Part shown: positions 18,563 through 26,667 of the stretch, piece by piece
Position numbering within the stretch: position 1 is the stretch's first letter
Layout: each line of letters opens with the position of its first letter
Source: Xylanibacillus composti
GTDB taxonomy: Bacteria > Bacillota > Bacilli > Paenibacillales > K13
NCBI RefSeq assembly: GCF_018403685.1
Contig: NZ_BOVK01000064.1
Span: forward strand, 1 to 64,000
Length of the DNA stretch: 64,000 bases
Reading direction: 5' to 3'
Notes under the pieces: generated by a model
Databases searched by the model: none
What the model saw: only the letters and a program-made list of their open reading frames with translations
What the model was told of the DNA's origin: nothing
Program-made: the position numbers and the translations under genes

Positions 18563-20247
18563 GTGTGAGCGGGCAAAAAGGCGTCATTATGCAGCTTAGA
18601 AAAAAGAAAGCGATCATCCTGACAGCGGAAGGCGAATTCAAGCAATGTTCGGCCGAGCCGCATTGGATGGTCGGCGATGAAGTACATATCCCGGTACGCC
18701 CGACCCTCCCCAAAACGATGTATTTCAGTATGGCAGCTGCGGCTGTCGTTCTGATTGTGCTCGTTGCTTCTTTCTTCCCCTTTAGCGGCGGATCGTATGA
18801 TCACCGGATTGTCGCATACGTTACGCTGGACATTAACCCCAGCATTGAATTGGGCATTGATGGCAAAGATATCGTACGCAGTGCCGAAGGATTGAACCCG
18901 GAAGGAGAACAGATTATTGATAGGCTTGCTCTTGTCGGGAAAGGCTTGGGAGAAACAGCTGCCGCGATTATAAAATCGGCTGATGAAGCCGGGGTGCTGG
19001 AGCGGCACATTCTTAACAACAGTGGTGAAATTGTCGTAACGACGACAGTCCTCGCCCAGGCGGATGCATGGAACGAGAGCGCGGCGCGGGAGAAAGTCAA
19101 GCAATCGATCCAGGAAGAATTGCAGCATCTGCATCAGGAGCAGGCAGCCAAAATCAGCATAGACGATATGACGGCCCCCCTGTCCGTTCGCGAGGAAGCG
19201 CGTCGGGAAGGCATCTCAACGGGGAAGATGGCCGTCAAACTGTTGGCCGAACATAAGGGCATGGAGGTTTCATATGAGGATTTGCAGCGGCAGCCAATCG
19301 GTGTAGTCCTGAAAGCCGCGGGCGGTGTATCCGGACTGCTGGAGCAAGAGGAGGACGGGAAAACCGCGGAACAGCTGCTCAATGATTTGGTTGACAAGCA
19401 TAGAGAGAAGATAGCGAAGCAAGCAAGCCATGAAGCGCGTTCGAATGAATCGGAGCCGGATGCAGACAATCGCGATAGAGACAAGAATCCCCCAGGCCGC
19501 GGTAAAGCAATCGGCCATAGCGAGGATAAGGCGAGTGGGAAGCCAGCTGATCCGGATAAGGAGGACGGCCTTCCCCCGGCAAACGATCCTTCGGATGCAG
19601 GCGAAAGCAAGAAGCAGGGGCCCGGTGCGTCCAACGGCCGGAACAACAACAACTCCCATGTTGAACCGGCCGATCATCGCTCCAAGAAGCACAGGGACGA
19701 AAAGGCAGATGCAGAACCGAACGGACCGGGGAATGCGAGCAAGGAAGAACGGGAAGATCATCCGGGACGCGGTAATGGGAAGGAGAAGAACGAGAACTCG
19801 GAACGCGGAAATGGGAATAGCCAAGGCGTCAAGCCCGAACAGGTTCGCGGCGGCACAAGCGCGAACGAGAAGGGCCGGCAGGCAGATGAGAGCGGGCCGA
19901 ACAAAGATAGAGAGAAGGAGGGGGAAAATCAGGACGATTTGCAAAAGGACAAAGGAAATGAGCGCGACAAGAATGAGGATAAGCCCGGCAATGGCAAAAG
20001 CAACGGCAACGGCAAAAGCAACGGCATAGGAAAAGGCGAGAAGGAAGGAAAGGAAGAGAAGGGAAATGGCGGCCAACGTCATGGGAAGGGCAGCGCTTCC
20101 CGCAGCGAAGAGAAGGAAGGCCGCCAATCGCGGGAGGATCGCCCTGACAAGTCTGACAAGAGGGATCACAATGGCCAAGACAAGCATGCCGATTCAGATG
20201 CCAAAGGCAAGGGCAATGACAAAATCAAACCCCAACACGCGGACTGA
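18559..20247 (+). CDS. rsgI: Anti-sigma-I factor RsgI
   Basis: Single-pass membrane anti-sigma factor of about 560 aa. A short cytoplasmic SigI-binding domain covers residues 1-50. One membrane helix (MAAAAVVLIVLVASFF) lies near 58-74. An extracytoplasmic RsgI domain contains DINPSIEL, including the Asn-Pro pair at which RsgI proteins autocleave. The last ~280 residues are very hydrophilic, rich in Lys, Asp, Glu, Asn and Gly with GNGKSNGNGK-like runs, probably disordered and outside the cell. No carbohydrate-binding module is seen. GTG 18559 or GTG 18565 could be the start. Confidence 0.9.
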   Translation: MSVSGQKGVIMQLRKKKAIILTAEGEFKQCSAEPHWMVGDEVHIPVRPTLPKTMYFSMAAAAVVLIVLVASFFPFSGGSYDHRIVAYVTLDINPSIELGIDGKDIVRSAEGLNPEGEQIIDRLALVGKGLGETAAAIIKSADEAGVLERHILNNSGEIVVTTTVLAQADAWNESAAREKVKQSIQEELQHLHQEQAAKISIDDMTAPLSVREEARREGISTGKMAVKLLAEHKGMEVSYEDLQRQPIGVVLKAAGGVSGLLEQEEDGKTAEQLLNDLVDKHREKIAKQASHEARSNESEPDADNRDRDKNPPGRGKAIGHSEDKASGKPADPDKEDGLPPANDPSDAGESKKQGPGASNGRNNNNSHVEPADHRSKKHRDEKADAEPNGPGNASKEEREDHPGRGNGKEKNENSERGNGNSQGVKPEQVRGGTSANEKGRQADESGPNKDREKEGENQDDLQKDKGNERDKNEDKPGNGKSNGNGKSNGIGKGEKEGKEEKGNGGQRHGKGSASRSEEKEGRQSREDRPDKSDKRDHNGQDKHADSDAKGKGNDKIKPQHAD

Positions 20248-20347
20248 GATGATTCGCCACAACTTCAGCCAACATTGTTGAAGAAATGCGAAGTTTGTCG
20301 GTTTATTTCTATTTTTGTGCGATTGCGTCTAATAAAGTTCAGAAGGC

Positions 20348-20399
20348 TTGACGCTATCTAGGAATAAGGCTAACATATTTAGGAGTCAGGCATTCCTAG
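20348..20399 (+). promoter_or_regulatory. rsb operon promoter with overlapping inverted repeat
   Basis: TTGACG at 20348-20353 and TAACAT at 20371-20376, 17 bases apart, form a SigA-type promoter. A perfect 8-bp inverted repeat, CTAGGAAT at 20358-20365 and ATTCCTAG at 20392-20399, brackets the -10 and expected start site. One arm lies in the promoter spacer, so this is better explained as a protein operator than as an RNA hairpin. Confidence 0.55.
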
Positions 20400-20431
20400 C
20401 ATTATAGATTTTCATATTAATGGAGGTTATC

Positions 20432-21307
20432 ATGTCAGCAAGCTTGGACGAACTGAAGCATCTGTTGGACAACCAGGACGAGATTTTGGACTCGTGGATG
20501 GGCAGACTCGAAGAAGAACGGAACGAATGGTTGGAGCATATGAGTGTTGTCCAACTGCGTCAGAAAAGTCAAGTATTCCTGCAGGAGATTAGTGAGCTGA
20601 TCTTGACAGGCAATACACATTACAAGGTCGAGGATCGGCCTGTTCTGGAAGCGCAGCTGAAAGAGTTTACGACGGAAGCCGCACATTTCGGCATGAGAGC
20701 AAGCGCATTTTATCCGTATGTGTCTAGCTTGAAATATATTCTGATCCATAAGCTGATTACGCAGCTGAGCAGCACGCCGCAATTGCTTCCCGATGCGTTC
20801 AGCGCTATGTACCGCGTATTGACGACGCCTTACGAGTATTTCATAAGCAGCTATATCTCCAAACGCGAGAACATTATCTACTCCCAGGCCAGAGCGATTG
20901 CCGAGCTGTCCACACCGGTTATCCAAATTTGGAACGACGTTGTGGCCATGCCGCTTATTGGTGAGATTGACACGTCGCGCGCGAAGGAAATCATGGAGAA
21001 TTTGCTGAATGCCATCCTGGACACGAAAGCGACATATGTACTGCTGGACATTACCGGTGTTCCGATTGTTGATACAGGCGTTGCGGAAAGCCTCATTAAA
21101 ACTGTGGAGGCTGCGCGCCTGCTTGGGGCTCACTGCGTATTGACGGGCATACGGCCAGAGGTCGCGCAGACATTGGTCATGCTTGGCGTTGACTTGGGCA
21201 GCATCGAAACAAAGGCAGACTTCCGCAATGGTTTGGCCTACATATTGGAGATGATGGAAACCTCTTCGGCACGCTCATTTGCCTCGAAGATGGGCCACTC
21301 ATCATGA
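20432..21307 (+). CDS. rsbR: Stressosome co-antagonist RsbR (RsbRD-like)
   Basis: 291-aa stressosome sensor/scaffold. The N-terminal ~140 residues (ILDSWMGRLEEE near residues 20-31) look like the RsbRD-type helical sensor domain and not the globin fold of RsbRA. The C-terminal STAS domain holds the two phospho-acceptor threonines: T181 in EIDTSRA and T215 in VDTGVA. Their 34-residue spacing equals that of B. subtilis T171/T205. ATG 20432 follows TGGAGG. First gene of rsbR-rsbS-rsbT-rsbX-kinase. Confidence 0.88.
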   Translation: MSASLDELKHLLDNQDEILDSWMGRLEEERNEWLEHMSVVQLRQKSQVFLQEISELILTGNTHYKVEDRPVLEAQLKEFTTEAAHFGMRASAFYPYVSSLKYILIHKLITQLSSTPQLLPDAFSAMYRVLTTPYEYFISSYISKRENIIYSQARAIAELSTPVIQIWNDVVAMPLIGEIDTSRAKEIMENLLNAILDTKATYVLLDITGVPIVDTGVAESLIKTVEAARLLGAHCVLTGIRPEVAQTLVMLGVDLGSIETKADFRNGLAYILEMMETSSARSFASKMGHSS

Positions 21308-21323
21308 AGAGAGGAACACGCGT

Positions 21324-21701
21324 ATGCAAAATCAGGTGCCAATCCTGCAGCTGGGAGATATGCTCATTGTTACCATAAAGCCTGATCTCACCGACGATGA
21401 GGCAGTCAGGTTAAAGGATGATATCCTGCAACAGATCAAGAAGAACAATATATATGGGGTTATACTGGATATCTCGGTTGTTGATTTGATTGACAGTTAT
21501 ATGGGAAGGATTCTGAGCGAAATATCGGAGATGTCCCGTTTAATGGGAGCGAAAACGGTTATAACCGGCATGAGTCCGTACGTGGCTATATCCATGGTCG
21601 AATTTGGCCTCAATTTCCGCAGCATTCAGACCGCCTTGACTGTTGAGAAAGGAATGGAATGGTTAAGCATTTCCAGAACGATGGGAGTTAGCCATGGTTG
21701 A
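21324..21701 (+). CDS. rsbS: Stressosome antagonist RsbS
   Basis: 125-aa single STAS domain protein that, with RsbR, forms the stressosome core and sequesters RsbT. The phospho-acceptor is Ser58 in VVDLIDSYMGR, equivalent to S59 in B. subtilis. ATG 21324 follows AGAGAGGAAC. It overlaps rsbT by eight bases. Confidence 0.92.
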   Translation: MQNQVPILQLGDMLIVTIKPDLTDDEAVRLKDDILQQIKKNNIYGVILDISVVDLIDSYMGRILSEISEMSRLMGAKTVITGMSPYVAISMVEFGLNFRSIQTALTVEKGMEWLSISRTMGVSHG

Positions 21702-22095
21702 GAAAATTCAGATACTCCAGGAACAAGACGCCATAGTCGCCCGACAAAGGGGGCGCGACTTGGCCAAACAACTGGGTTTCTCATTAGTAGATCAAACCCG
21801 GATCGCCATCAGTATATCTGAATTGGCTCGCAATATGCTCATATACGCTGGCGCGGGAGAGATTGAAATACGCCAAATCGAAGCGAACGACGATTTGACC
21901 GGAATCGAAATCAGGGCCGAAGACAAGGGCCCGGGCATTACCGATTTGGAAATGGCCATGACAGATGGCTATACTTCGTCCGGCGGCCTCGGCATGGGGC
22001 TGCCTGGAACGAAGCGCTTAATGGATGACTTTGAAATCCGCAGCGAGGTCGGCAAAGGGACCTCCGTCACGATTCGCAAATGGCTCTCCACCTAA
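21694..22095 (+). CDS. rsbT: Serine/threonine kinase RsbT (switch protein)
   Basis: 133-aa GHKL-fold kinase that phosphorylates RsbS and RsbR under stress and is then released to activate a partner, which is RsbU in Bacillus. The N-box is ISELARNMLIYAG, the G1 box EDKGPGI, and the G2 region SGGLGMGLPGTKRLMDDF. All are intact. No rsbU, rsbV, rsbW or sigB follows; the next output-type gene is a histidine kinase. Confidence 0.93.
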   Translation: MVEKIQILQEQDAIVARQRGRDLAKQLGFSLVDQTRIAISISELARNMLIYAGAGEIEIRQIEANDDLTGIEIRAEDKGPGITDLEMAMTDGYTSSGGLGMGLPGTKRLMDDFEIRSEVGKGTSVTIRKWLST

Positions 22096-22152
22096 TCGTG
22101 CAGGCCCGAAAACCTGAAATGTCAGGGGAGAATAGTTATACATATCGCAGTA

Positions 22153-22746
22153 TTGAAGCATCCGTTCCTGCATCAAGGAGGGGACGGTTATGTCATACAC
22201 GAACATTCTGGCCATCAGCTGTCCATTGCCGTCTTTGACGGTCTGGGGCATGGCGAACGGGCAGTTTGTGCCGCAGAAGCCTTTCGAGACATATGCATGA
22301 ACGCTCCTAGTTACGAACCCCATAGGCTGCTCGCATTCGCCCACCCCCATATGCGCAGAACAGCCGGGGCTGCTTGCATGGTGGTGAATTTGGATAGAAA
22401 AAAGCGTACAGCCAGTTATGCGGGAATCGGAAATATTTCCATGTTCTTCGGCAATCAGGATCAGATGAAATGGAGAACAGGAAATTCCGGCATATTGGGA
22501 TACAGACAAATTCACATTCGGGAAATGAGCTTTCCCTGGGAGGACGGGGATGTGCTCATATTGCATACAGACGGACTGCGCAAAGAGGGGATGAAGCATT
22601 TGCTGCATCATAATCGCTCGCCTTCCGAACTTGCGAAGGTCATCTGTGAGCATCAGTATTCCGGTCAGGATGATGCGCTGGTGCTAGTCTGCTCCGTGCA
22701 TGCGCAGCGGGCAGTAAAGGTTGAGGAGGAGACGATCCGTGCATGA
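22153..22746 (+). CDS. rsbX: RsbX-like PP2C/SpoIIE phosphatase
   Basis: About 197 aa. PP2C-type phosphatase resembling RsbX, which resets the stressosome by dephosphorylating RsbS/RsbR. The motifs are SIAVFDGLGHGERA, a central GAACMVVNLD, IGNISMFFG, and DVLILHTDGLR. The start is uncertain. TTG 22153 has a poor site, while AGGGGAG at 22124-22130 is well spaced from an ATA at 22138. Starting there adds IHIAV, a segment that family members normally have. It overlaps the kinase gene by eight bases. Confidence 0.82.
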   Translation: MKHPFLHQGGDGYVIHEHSGHQLSIAVFDGLGHGERAVCAAEAFRDICMNAPSYEPHRLLAFAHPHMRRTAGAACMVVNLDRKKRTASYAGIGNISMFFGNQDQMKWRTGNSGILGYRQIHIREMSFPWEDGDVLILHTDGLRKEGMKHLLHHNRSPSELAKVICEHQYSGQDDALVLVCSVHAQRAVKVEEETIRA

Positions 22747-24151
22747 CATTCAACGGGAATATCTCATGCAGCTGTCGGCGTATATGCAAAATGAAAATGA
22801 ATCATACCTGGACAGCGCTGCCCAGTTAGGAAAGCAGCTGCAGGGAATGAAGCCGGAAGAGATGCTCTCTCTTCATGTGGAATGCATGAAAATCATTATT
22901 GCCAACTCGGACCCGGCTGAAGCTGTCCACTTGTATCCGGTATCTTTTGTATTTCTGATGGAAGCCATGGTCAGTTACCGCATGGCTCCGGTAGACAACA
23001 ATGAGCAGCAAAAAATGTTCGAGGAAATGCGCCGACTGATCTTCAAGTCCCAGCATTCGGTCCAAAGCGTGAAGAACAAGTATGAGAATATCATGCAGCA
23101 CATGGACAGCGGGATTGCCATTTTCGATCGGAACGGCTATCTCTCCTTTGTCAATATCGAAATGAGCAAGCTGCTTAAGATTCCCCGCCGATTGCTCGTC
23201 GGATGCAACCTGAAATCCCTGCTGCTGCATCCCGGACTGAAGCGCAGCACAAGGAAGATGATCCTGGACGTTTACAAGCACATGTGGCATAATCGTCTGC
23301 CATTTCATGAGATTATGTCACCAGAGGGCGCTCACCTGCTCGTCTCTGCCACATATGGCGAAGAACTAAACGGGGACATGCTGATCAGTGTCAAGGATGT
23401 AACCGAATTCAAGCGCATCGAGCAGACGGCATATCAGAATGACAAGCTGGCTATGTTGGGCAAGATCTCCGCTGCGATTGCGCATGAGATCCGCAATCCG
23501 CTTACTTCGATTCGCGGCTTCATCCAGCTGCTGCACAAAGATTTGGTCAAGCTGAATAAACAGCAGTACGGAGACATCATCTTATCGGAAATTGACAGAG
23601 CGAATAATATCATACATGAATTCCTCAATTCTTCCAAGCCGACGTCGCCAGTTAAACAAGACGTTACCGTCAACTCGCTGCTTCGGGAGATTGTGCTGCT
23701 CTCTGAGAGCGAAGCCATGCTGAAGGGCTGTATCTTGGAAAATGTACCCAGCCGACACGATCTTCACCTCTGGGTTGATGTCAAGCAAATCAAACAGGTG
23801 CTGCTGAATATTGTGAAGAATGCGCTTGACGCCATTTCATACAATATTGGCAAGCCCGGCAAAATTAAAATCCAATCCAGAGCAAGCGACCAGGCGGCGA
23901 TCATCAGTATTAAAGACAACGGGCCAGGCATGGATCAGAAGACCCTGGCCAAGCTGTTTGAACCTTTCTTCACGACGAAAGAAAGCGGGACAGGGCTAGG
24001 GCTGTCCGTTTGTTACCGGATTATCCGCAATCACGGCGGCGCGATTCACGTCACAAGCAGCTTGGGAGAGGGAACGGAATTTATCATCAAGCTCCCCATG
24101 AAAGAATCGGCGCCGATACAGGAAAAACATCGTAAAGTTTTCGTACAATAA
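22739..24151 (+). CDS. Histidine kinase with RsbU-like N-terminal domain
   Basis: 470 aa, no membrane segment. Residues 1 to about 90 resemble the N-terminal RsbT-binding domain of RsbU: PEEMLSLHVECMK matches PEEIISIHRKVLK, and FLMEAMVSYRMA matches FLIEVMIGYGMA. A PAS-like domain (GIAIFDRNGYLSFVN) lies at about 120-225. The kinase core has H249 in AAIAHEIRNPLTS, an N-box QVLLNIVKNALDAI, DNGPGMD, and a GTGLGLSV G-box, in the style of KinA/KinE sporulation kinases. GTG 22739 follows GGAGGAG. No response regulator is adjacent. Likely stressosome output; inference. Confidence 0.85.
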   Translation: MHDIQREYLMQLSAYMQNENESYLDSAAQLGKQLQGMKPEEMLSLHVECMKIIIANSDPAEAVHLYPVSFVFLMEAMVSYRMAPVDNNEQQKMFEEMRRLIFKSQHSVQSVKNKYENIMQHMDSGIAIFDRNGYLSFVNIEMSKLLKIPRRLLVGCNLKSLLLHPGLKRSTRKMILDVYKHMWHNRLPFHEIMSPEGAHLLVSATYGEELNGDMLISVKDVTEFKRIEQTAYQNDKLAMLGKISAAIAHEIRNPLTSIRGFIQLLHKDLVKLNKQQYGDIILSEIDRANNIIHEFLNSSKPTSPVKQDVTVNSLLREIVLLSESEAMLKGCILENVPSRHDLHLWVDVKQIKQVLLNIVKNALDAISYNIGKPGKIKIQSRASDQAAIISIKDNGPGMDQKTLAKLFEPFFTTKESGTGLGLSVCYRIIRNHGGAIHVTSSLGEGTEFIIKLPMKESAPIQEKHRKVFVQ

Positions 24152-24156
24152 CCGTA

Positions 24157-24184
24157 TTGACTTCCCCTTCGCCGCAAGTAAGAT
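24157..24184 (+). promoter_or_regulatory. Candidate promoter of the MFS gene
   Basis: TTGACT at 24157-24162 and TAAGAT at 24179-24184 with 16-base spacing, immediately after the kinase stop codon. Confidence 0.5.
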
Positions 24185-24215
24185 TAAGTTATCTTACAGC
24201 GAAGGATGAAGCCTC

Positions 24216-25469
24216 ATGGAGCTCGAACAGCTATGGGAAAAGCCCAAACGCAAGCCGTCCGCCTATCGGCGAAGCTTGCGAACAGCGACGATTGAAGGTT
24301 TTCCCGCATTATTGATTCAAAATTTGATTGGCGGTCCTTTTCTGACCGCCTACTTGCTGTATTTAGGTGCGGGACCTGCACAGGTCGGCATCGTGATGGC
24401 CATACCGCCTTTGGCGAACGTGATTCAGGTACTTGTCGCACTCTATATGGATCGCTTCGCCAACAGGCGTTTTTTCTTGGCGCTGTCGGGCGGACTTCAT
24501 CGCTTGCTTTGGGTGTTGACCGGATTGATTCCCCTTTGGCTGCCTGCCGGGCTGGCAGTGCCGGCTTATATTCTTATTTATTTATTTTCCTTTGCCAGCG
24601 CGGCCGTATCCAGTGTCATCTGGGGGTCCTTGGTTGGAGATATGGTCCCTGCCAGGGTGCGGGGGCGATATTTCGGCATTCGGAATATGCTGCTGTATGG
24701 TGCTGGCAGTGCGGCGCTGCTTATCGGCGGACAAATATTGAAACATTATCCCGGAGGGACCGGCTTCGCCGTACTCTATGCGATCAGTACTGTTTGTGTG
24801 GTTTGGAATGTGATTATGCTGTACCGGTACCCGGACTTGCCGCTTGAGCCGTCCACAGAAGCCAAACGCTTCAAGCGCATGACAAAGCCATTGCAGGACA
24901 AGCCGTTTATTGGAGCGGTACTGTTCATGACTGGCTTTGCTTTGGTGCAAAATTTGGTCGTGCCATTATTCTCCTATCTCATGCTGGATGTATTGAGCGT
25001 CAATGTGGATTTGGTTTCTATCATTACTACCATCCATGTGGTTGCCATCATGTTCGGCAATCTGTTCTGGGGCAATATGAACCGGAAATTTTCGGCACGC
25101 TTGCTGCTCTACTGGACGTTCCCCGTTTATGCGGCTGCGTGCCTGATTTGGCTGTTGATTCCGGTGCTGCCAGTTGTTGCAGTCATGCTTGTCTCCCATA
25201 TTTTGCTGGGCGTTGCTTTGGCGGGGACCATGCTGCTTCAATTTAACTTTGTCATAGGCGATACTCCCAAATCGGAACGTCCGATGTATATTGCAGTATT
25301 GTCGGCGATTACAGGATTGGCAGGGTTCATTGGTCCGATTATCGGCGGAGTGCTGTTCCGGATAGTCAAGCCGCTCCCGGATTGGATAGAAGCCTACGGT
25401 GTAGTGGTGACAGCGGGGGCTGTCATGCTGCTGCTTGCTGCCGCCGGCCGACCGCTTTTCCGCAAGTGA
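24216..25469 (+). CDS. Major facilitator superfamily transporter
   Basis: 417 aa with about 12 hydrophobic segments and MFS-type cytoplasmic loops (MDRFANRRFFLALSG; VPARVRGRYFGIRN). The substrate is unknown. ATG 24216 lies soon after a candidate promoter. The following molybdopterin gene begins about 95 bases downstream on the same strand and may be cotranscribed. Confidence 0.85.
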   Translation: MELEQLWEKPKRKPSAYRRSLRTATIEGFPALLIQNLIGGPFLTAYLLYLGAGPAQVGIVMAIPPLANVIQVLVALYMDRFANRRFFLALSGGLHRLLWVLTGLIPLWLPAGLAVPAYILIYLFSFASAAVSSVIWGSLVGDMVPARVRGRYFGIRNMLLYGAGSAALLIGGQILKHYPGGTGFAVLYAISTVCVVWNVIMLYRYPDLPLEPSTEAKRFKRMTKPLQDKPFIGAVLFMTGFALVQNLVVPLFSYLMLDVLSVNVDLVSIITTIHVVAIMFGNLFWGNMNRKFSARLLLYWTFPVYAAACLIWLLIPVLPVVAVMLVSHILLGVALAGTMLLQFNFVIGDTPKSERPMYIAVLSAITGLAGFIGPIIGGVLFRIVKPLPDWIEAYGVVVTAGAVMLLLAAAGRPLFRK

Positions 25470-25563
25470 AGATTTCCGGGAGCTGCAATGCTGTCCATCC
25501 GCAAGAGCGGATTGGCAATGGCGTGCGGGAATTATGGAAAACATAAGAGCAGGAGGGATGGAC

Positions 25564-26157
25564 ATGACGGATCAACCAAGCGAACGGGACCGTGCGAATC
25601 GTGTCCCGCCGGGTCAAACGTTGACAGAAAGCTTTCCAGTACTGCATTACGGGGACATCCCGTACTACAACGATATGAGCAAGTGGGACTTGCGTATTTT
25701 CGGGCTGGTGGAACAAGAGGTCGTCATCGCTTACAAGGAATTTATGGCTCTTCCCAGACGGGAATTTCACAATGACATTCATTGCGTAACGACCTGGTCC
25801 AGGCTGGACAACGTGTGGGAGGGTGTCGCGGTCTCGGAAATCATGAAGAAAGTCGCGCTGCGGAACGGGGCGACGCACGTGATGCTGCACGCGGAGCACG
25901 GCTGGACGACCAACTTGCCGCTGTCCGATTTTCTGCGGGATACCACTCTGCTGGCCGTCAAGCATAATGGCGAGATATTGAGCCCCGAGCACGGCTATCC
26001 CGTGCGGGCTGTCGTGCCGCATTTGTATTTTTGGAAAAGCGCCAAGTGGCTGCGGGGAATTGAGTTTATGGCCAAGGACAAACCGGGCTTCTGGGAAATG
26101 AACGGTTATCATATGTATGGTGATCCGTGGAAGGAAGAGCGGTATGATTTTGATTAA
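25564..26157 (+). CDS. Cytoplasmic sulfite oxidase-like molybdopterin oxidoreductase
   Basis: 197-aa domain of the sulfite-oxidase/MsrP fold. The molybdenum-ligating Cys lies in FHNDIHCVTTWSRLDN, followed by WEGVAVSEIM and ISPEHGYPVR-like segments. No Tat signal, haem domain or dimerisation domain is present, so it is a minimal cytoplasmic member with unknown substrate. ATG 25564 has AGGAGGG 6 bases upstream; ATG 25558 is too close to that site. Confidence 0.85.
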   Translation: MTDQPSERDRANRVPPGQTLTESFPVLHYGDIPYYNDMSKWDLRIFGLVEQEVVIAYKEFMALPRREFHNDIHCVTTWSRLDNVWEGVAVSEIMKKVALRNGATHVMLHAEHGWTTNLPLSDFLRDTTLLAVKHNGEILSPEHGYPVRAVVPHLYFWKSAKWLRGIEFMAKDKPGFWEMNGYHMYGDPWKEERYDFD

Positions 26158-26181
26158 GATTTAAATCATAACAGACTTGTG

Positions 26182-26226
26182 AAACAGCGGTCTCCTCGGG
26201 CATATCCCTCTGGAGAGCCGCTGTTT
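26182..26226. terminator. Bidirectional terminator
   Basis: AAACAGCGGTCTCC pairs with GGAGAGCCGCTGTTT between convergent genes. Confidence 0.8.
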
Positions 26227-26234
26227 GGCATTGC

Positions 26235-26552
26235 TTACTTTTTGCAAGTTTTGGCCAGTGGAGCTACAGGCCATACGCGGCAAATGATCACAAGCAAGAC
26301 GAACAAAACCAGAATGACGCTGACGGGCGCAGGTCGCTTTGCCGCTAGGGCCGGGTAGGCTGGCGTACAGCCGATTGATTTCGGATAAGTGAAAGCCGGT
26401 GCTGCAGCCTTGGCATGCATGGCGGGCGCGGTCAAAGCAGGCAAATTGCTGGCGGCGGCGCTATGAGCCAGATTCGGTGCTGCATTGACCAGCGATCCGG
26501 GATGCTTGATATAATCGGCCGGAACAGCCTGCGTGGGGAACATCGATTCCAA
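26235..26552 (-). CDS. Small Ala/Pro-rich protein with C-terminal membrane helix
   Basis: About 105 aa. It is Ala/Pro-rich, then has a hydrophobic stretch PVSVILVLFVLLVIICRVW close to the C-terminus. That stretch resembles the FALIVVLFILLIIVG segment of YjcZ-type sporulation proteins, so it may be a spore-associated small membrane protein; this is inference. The most plausible start is TTG 26552, 6 bases after GAGGAGGAG. The longer upstream frame overlaps the ABC transporter gene and has no site. Confidence 0.5.
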   Translation of the reverse strand: MESMFPTQAVPADYIKHPGSLVNAAPNLAHSAAASNLPALTAPAMHAKAAAPAFTYPKSIGCTPAYPALAAKRPAPVSVILVLFVLLVIICRVWPVAPLAKTCKK

Positions 26553-26667
26553 CAATATCTCCTCCTCAAGCTTTAATAGGCAATCTGTCCCTTTATTGTA
26601 TTGCCGCGACGGCCGAGCGGTATAGGCCTGCGCCTGAGGAAGCGTCAAATAGGCGAATGGCGGCGAG

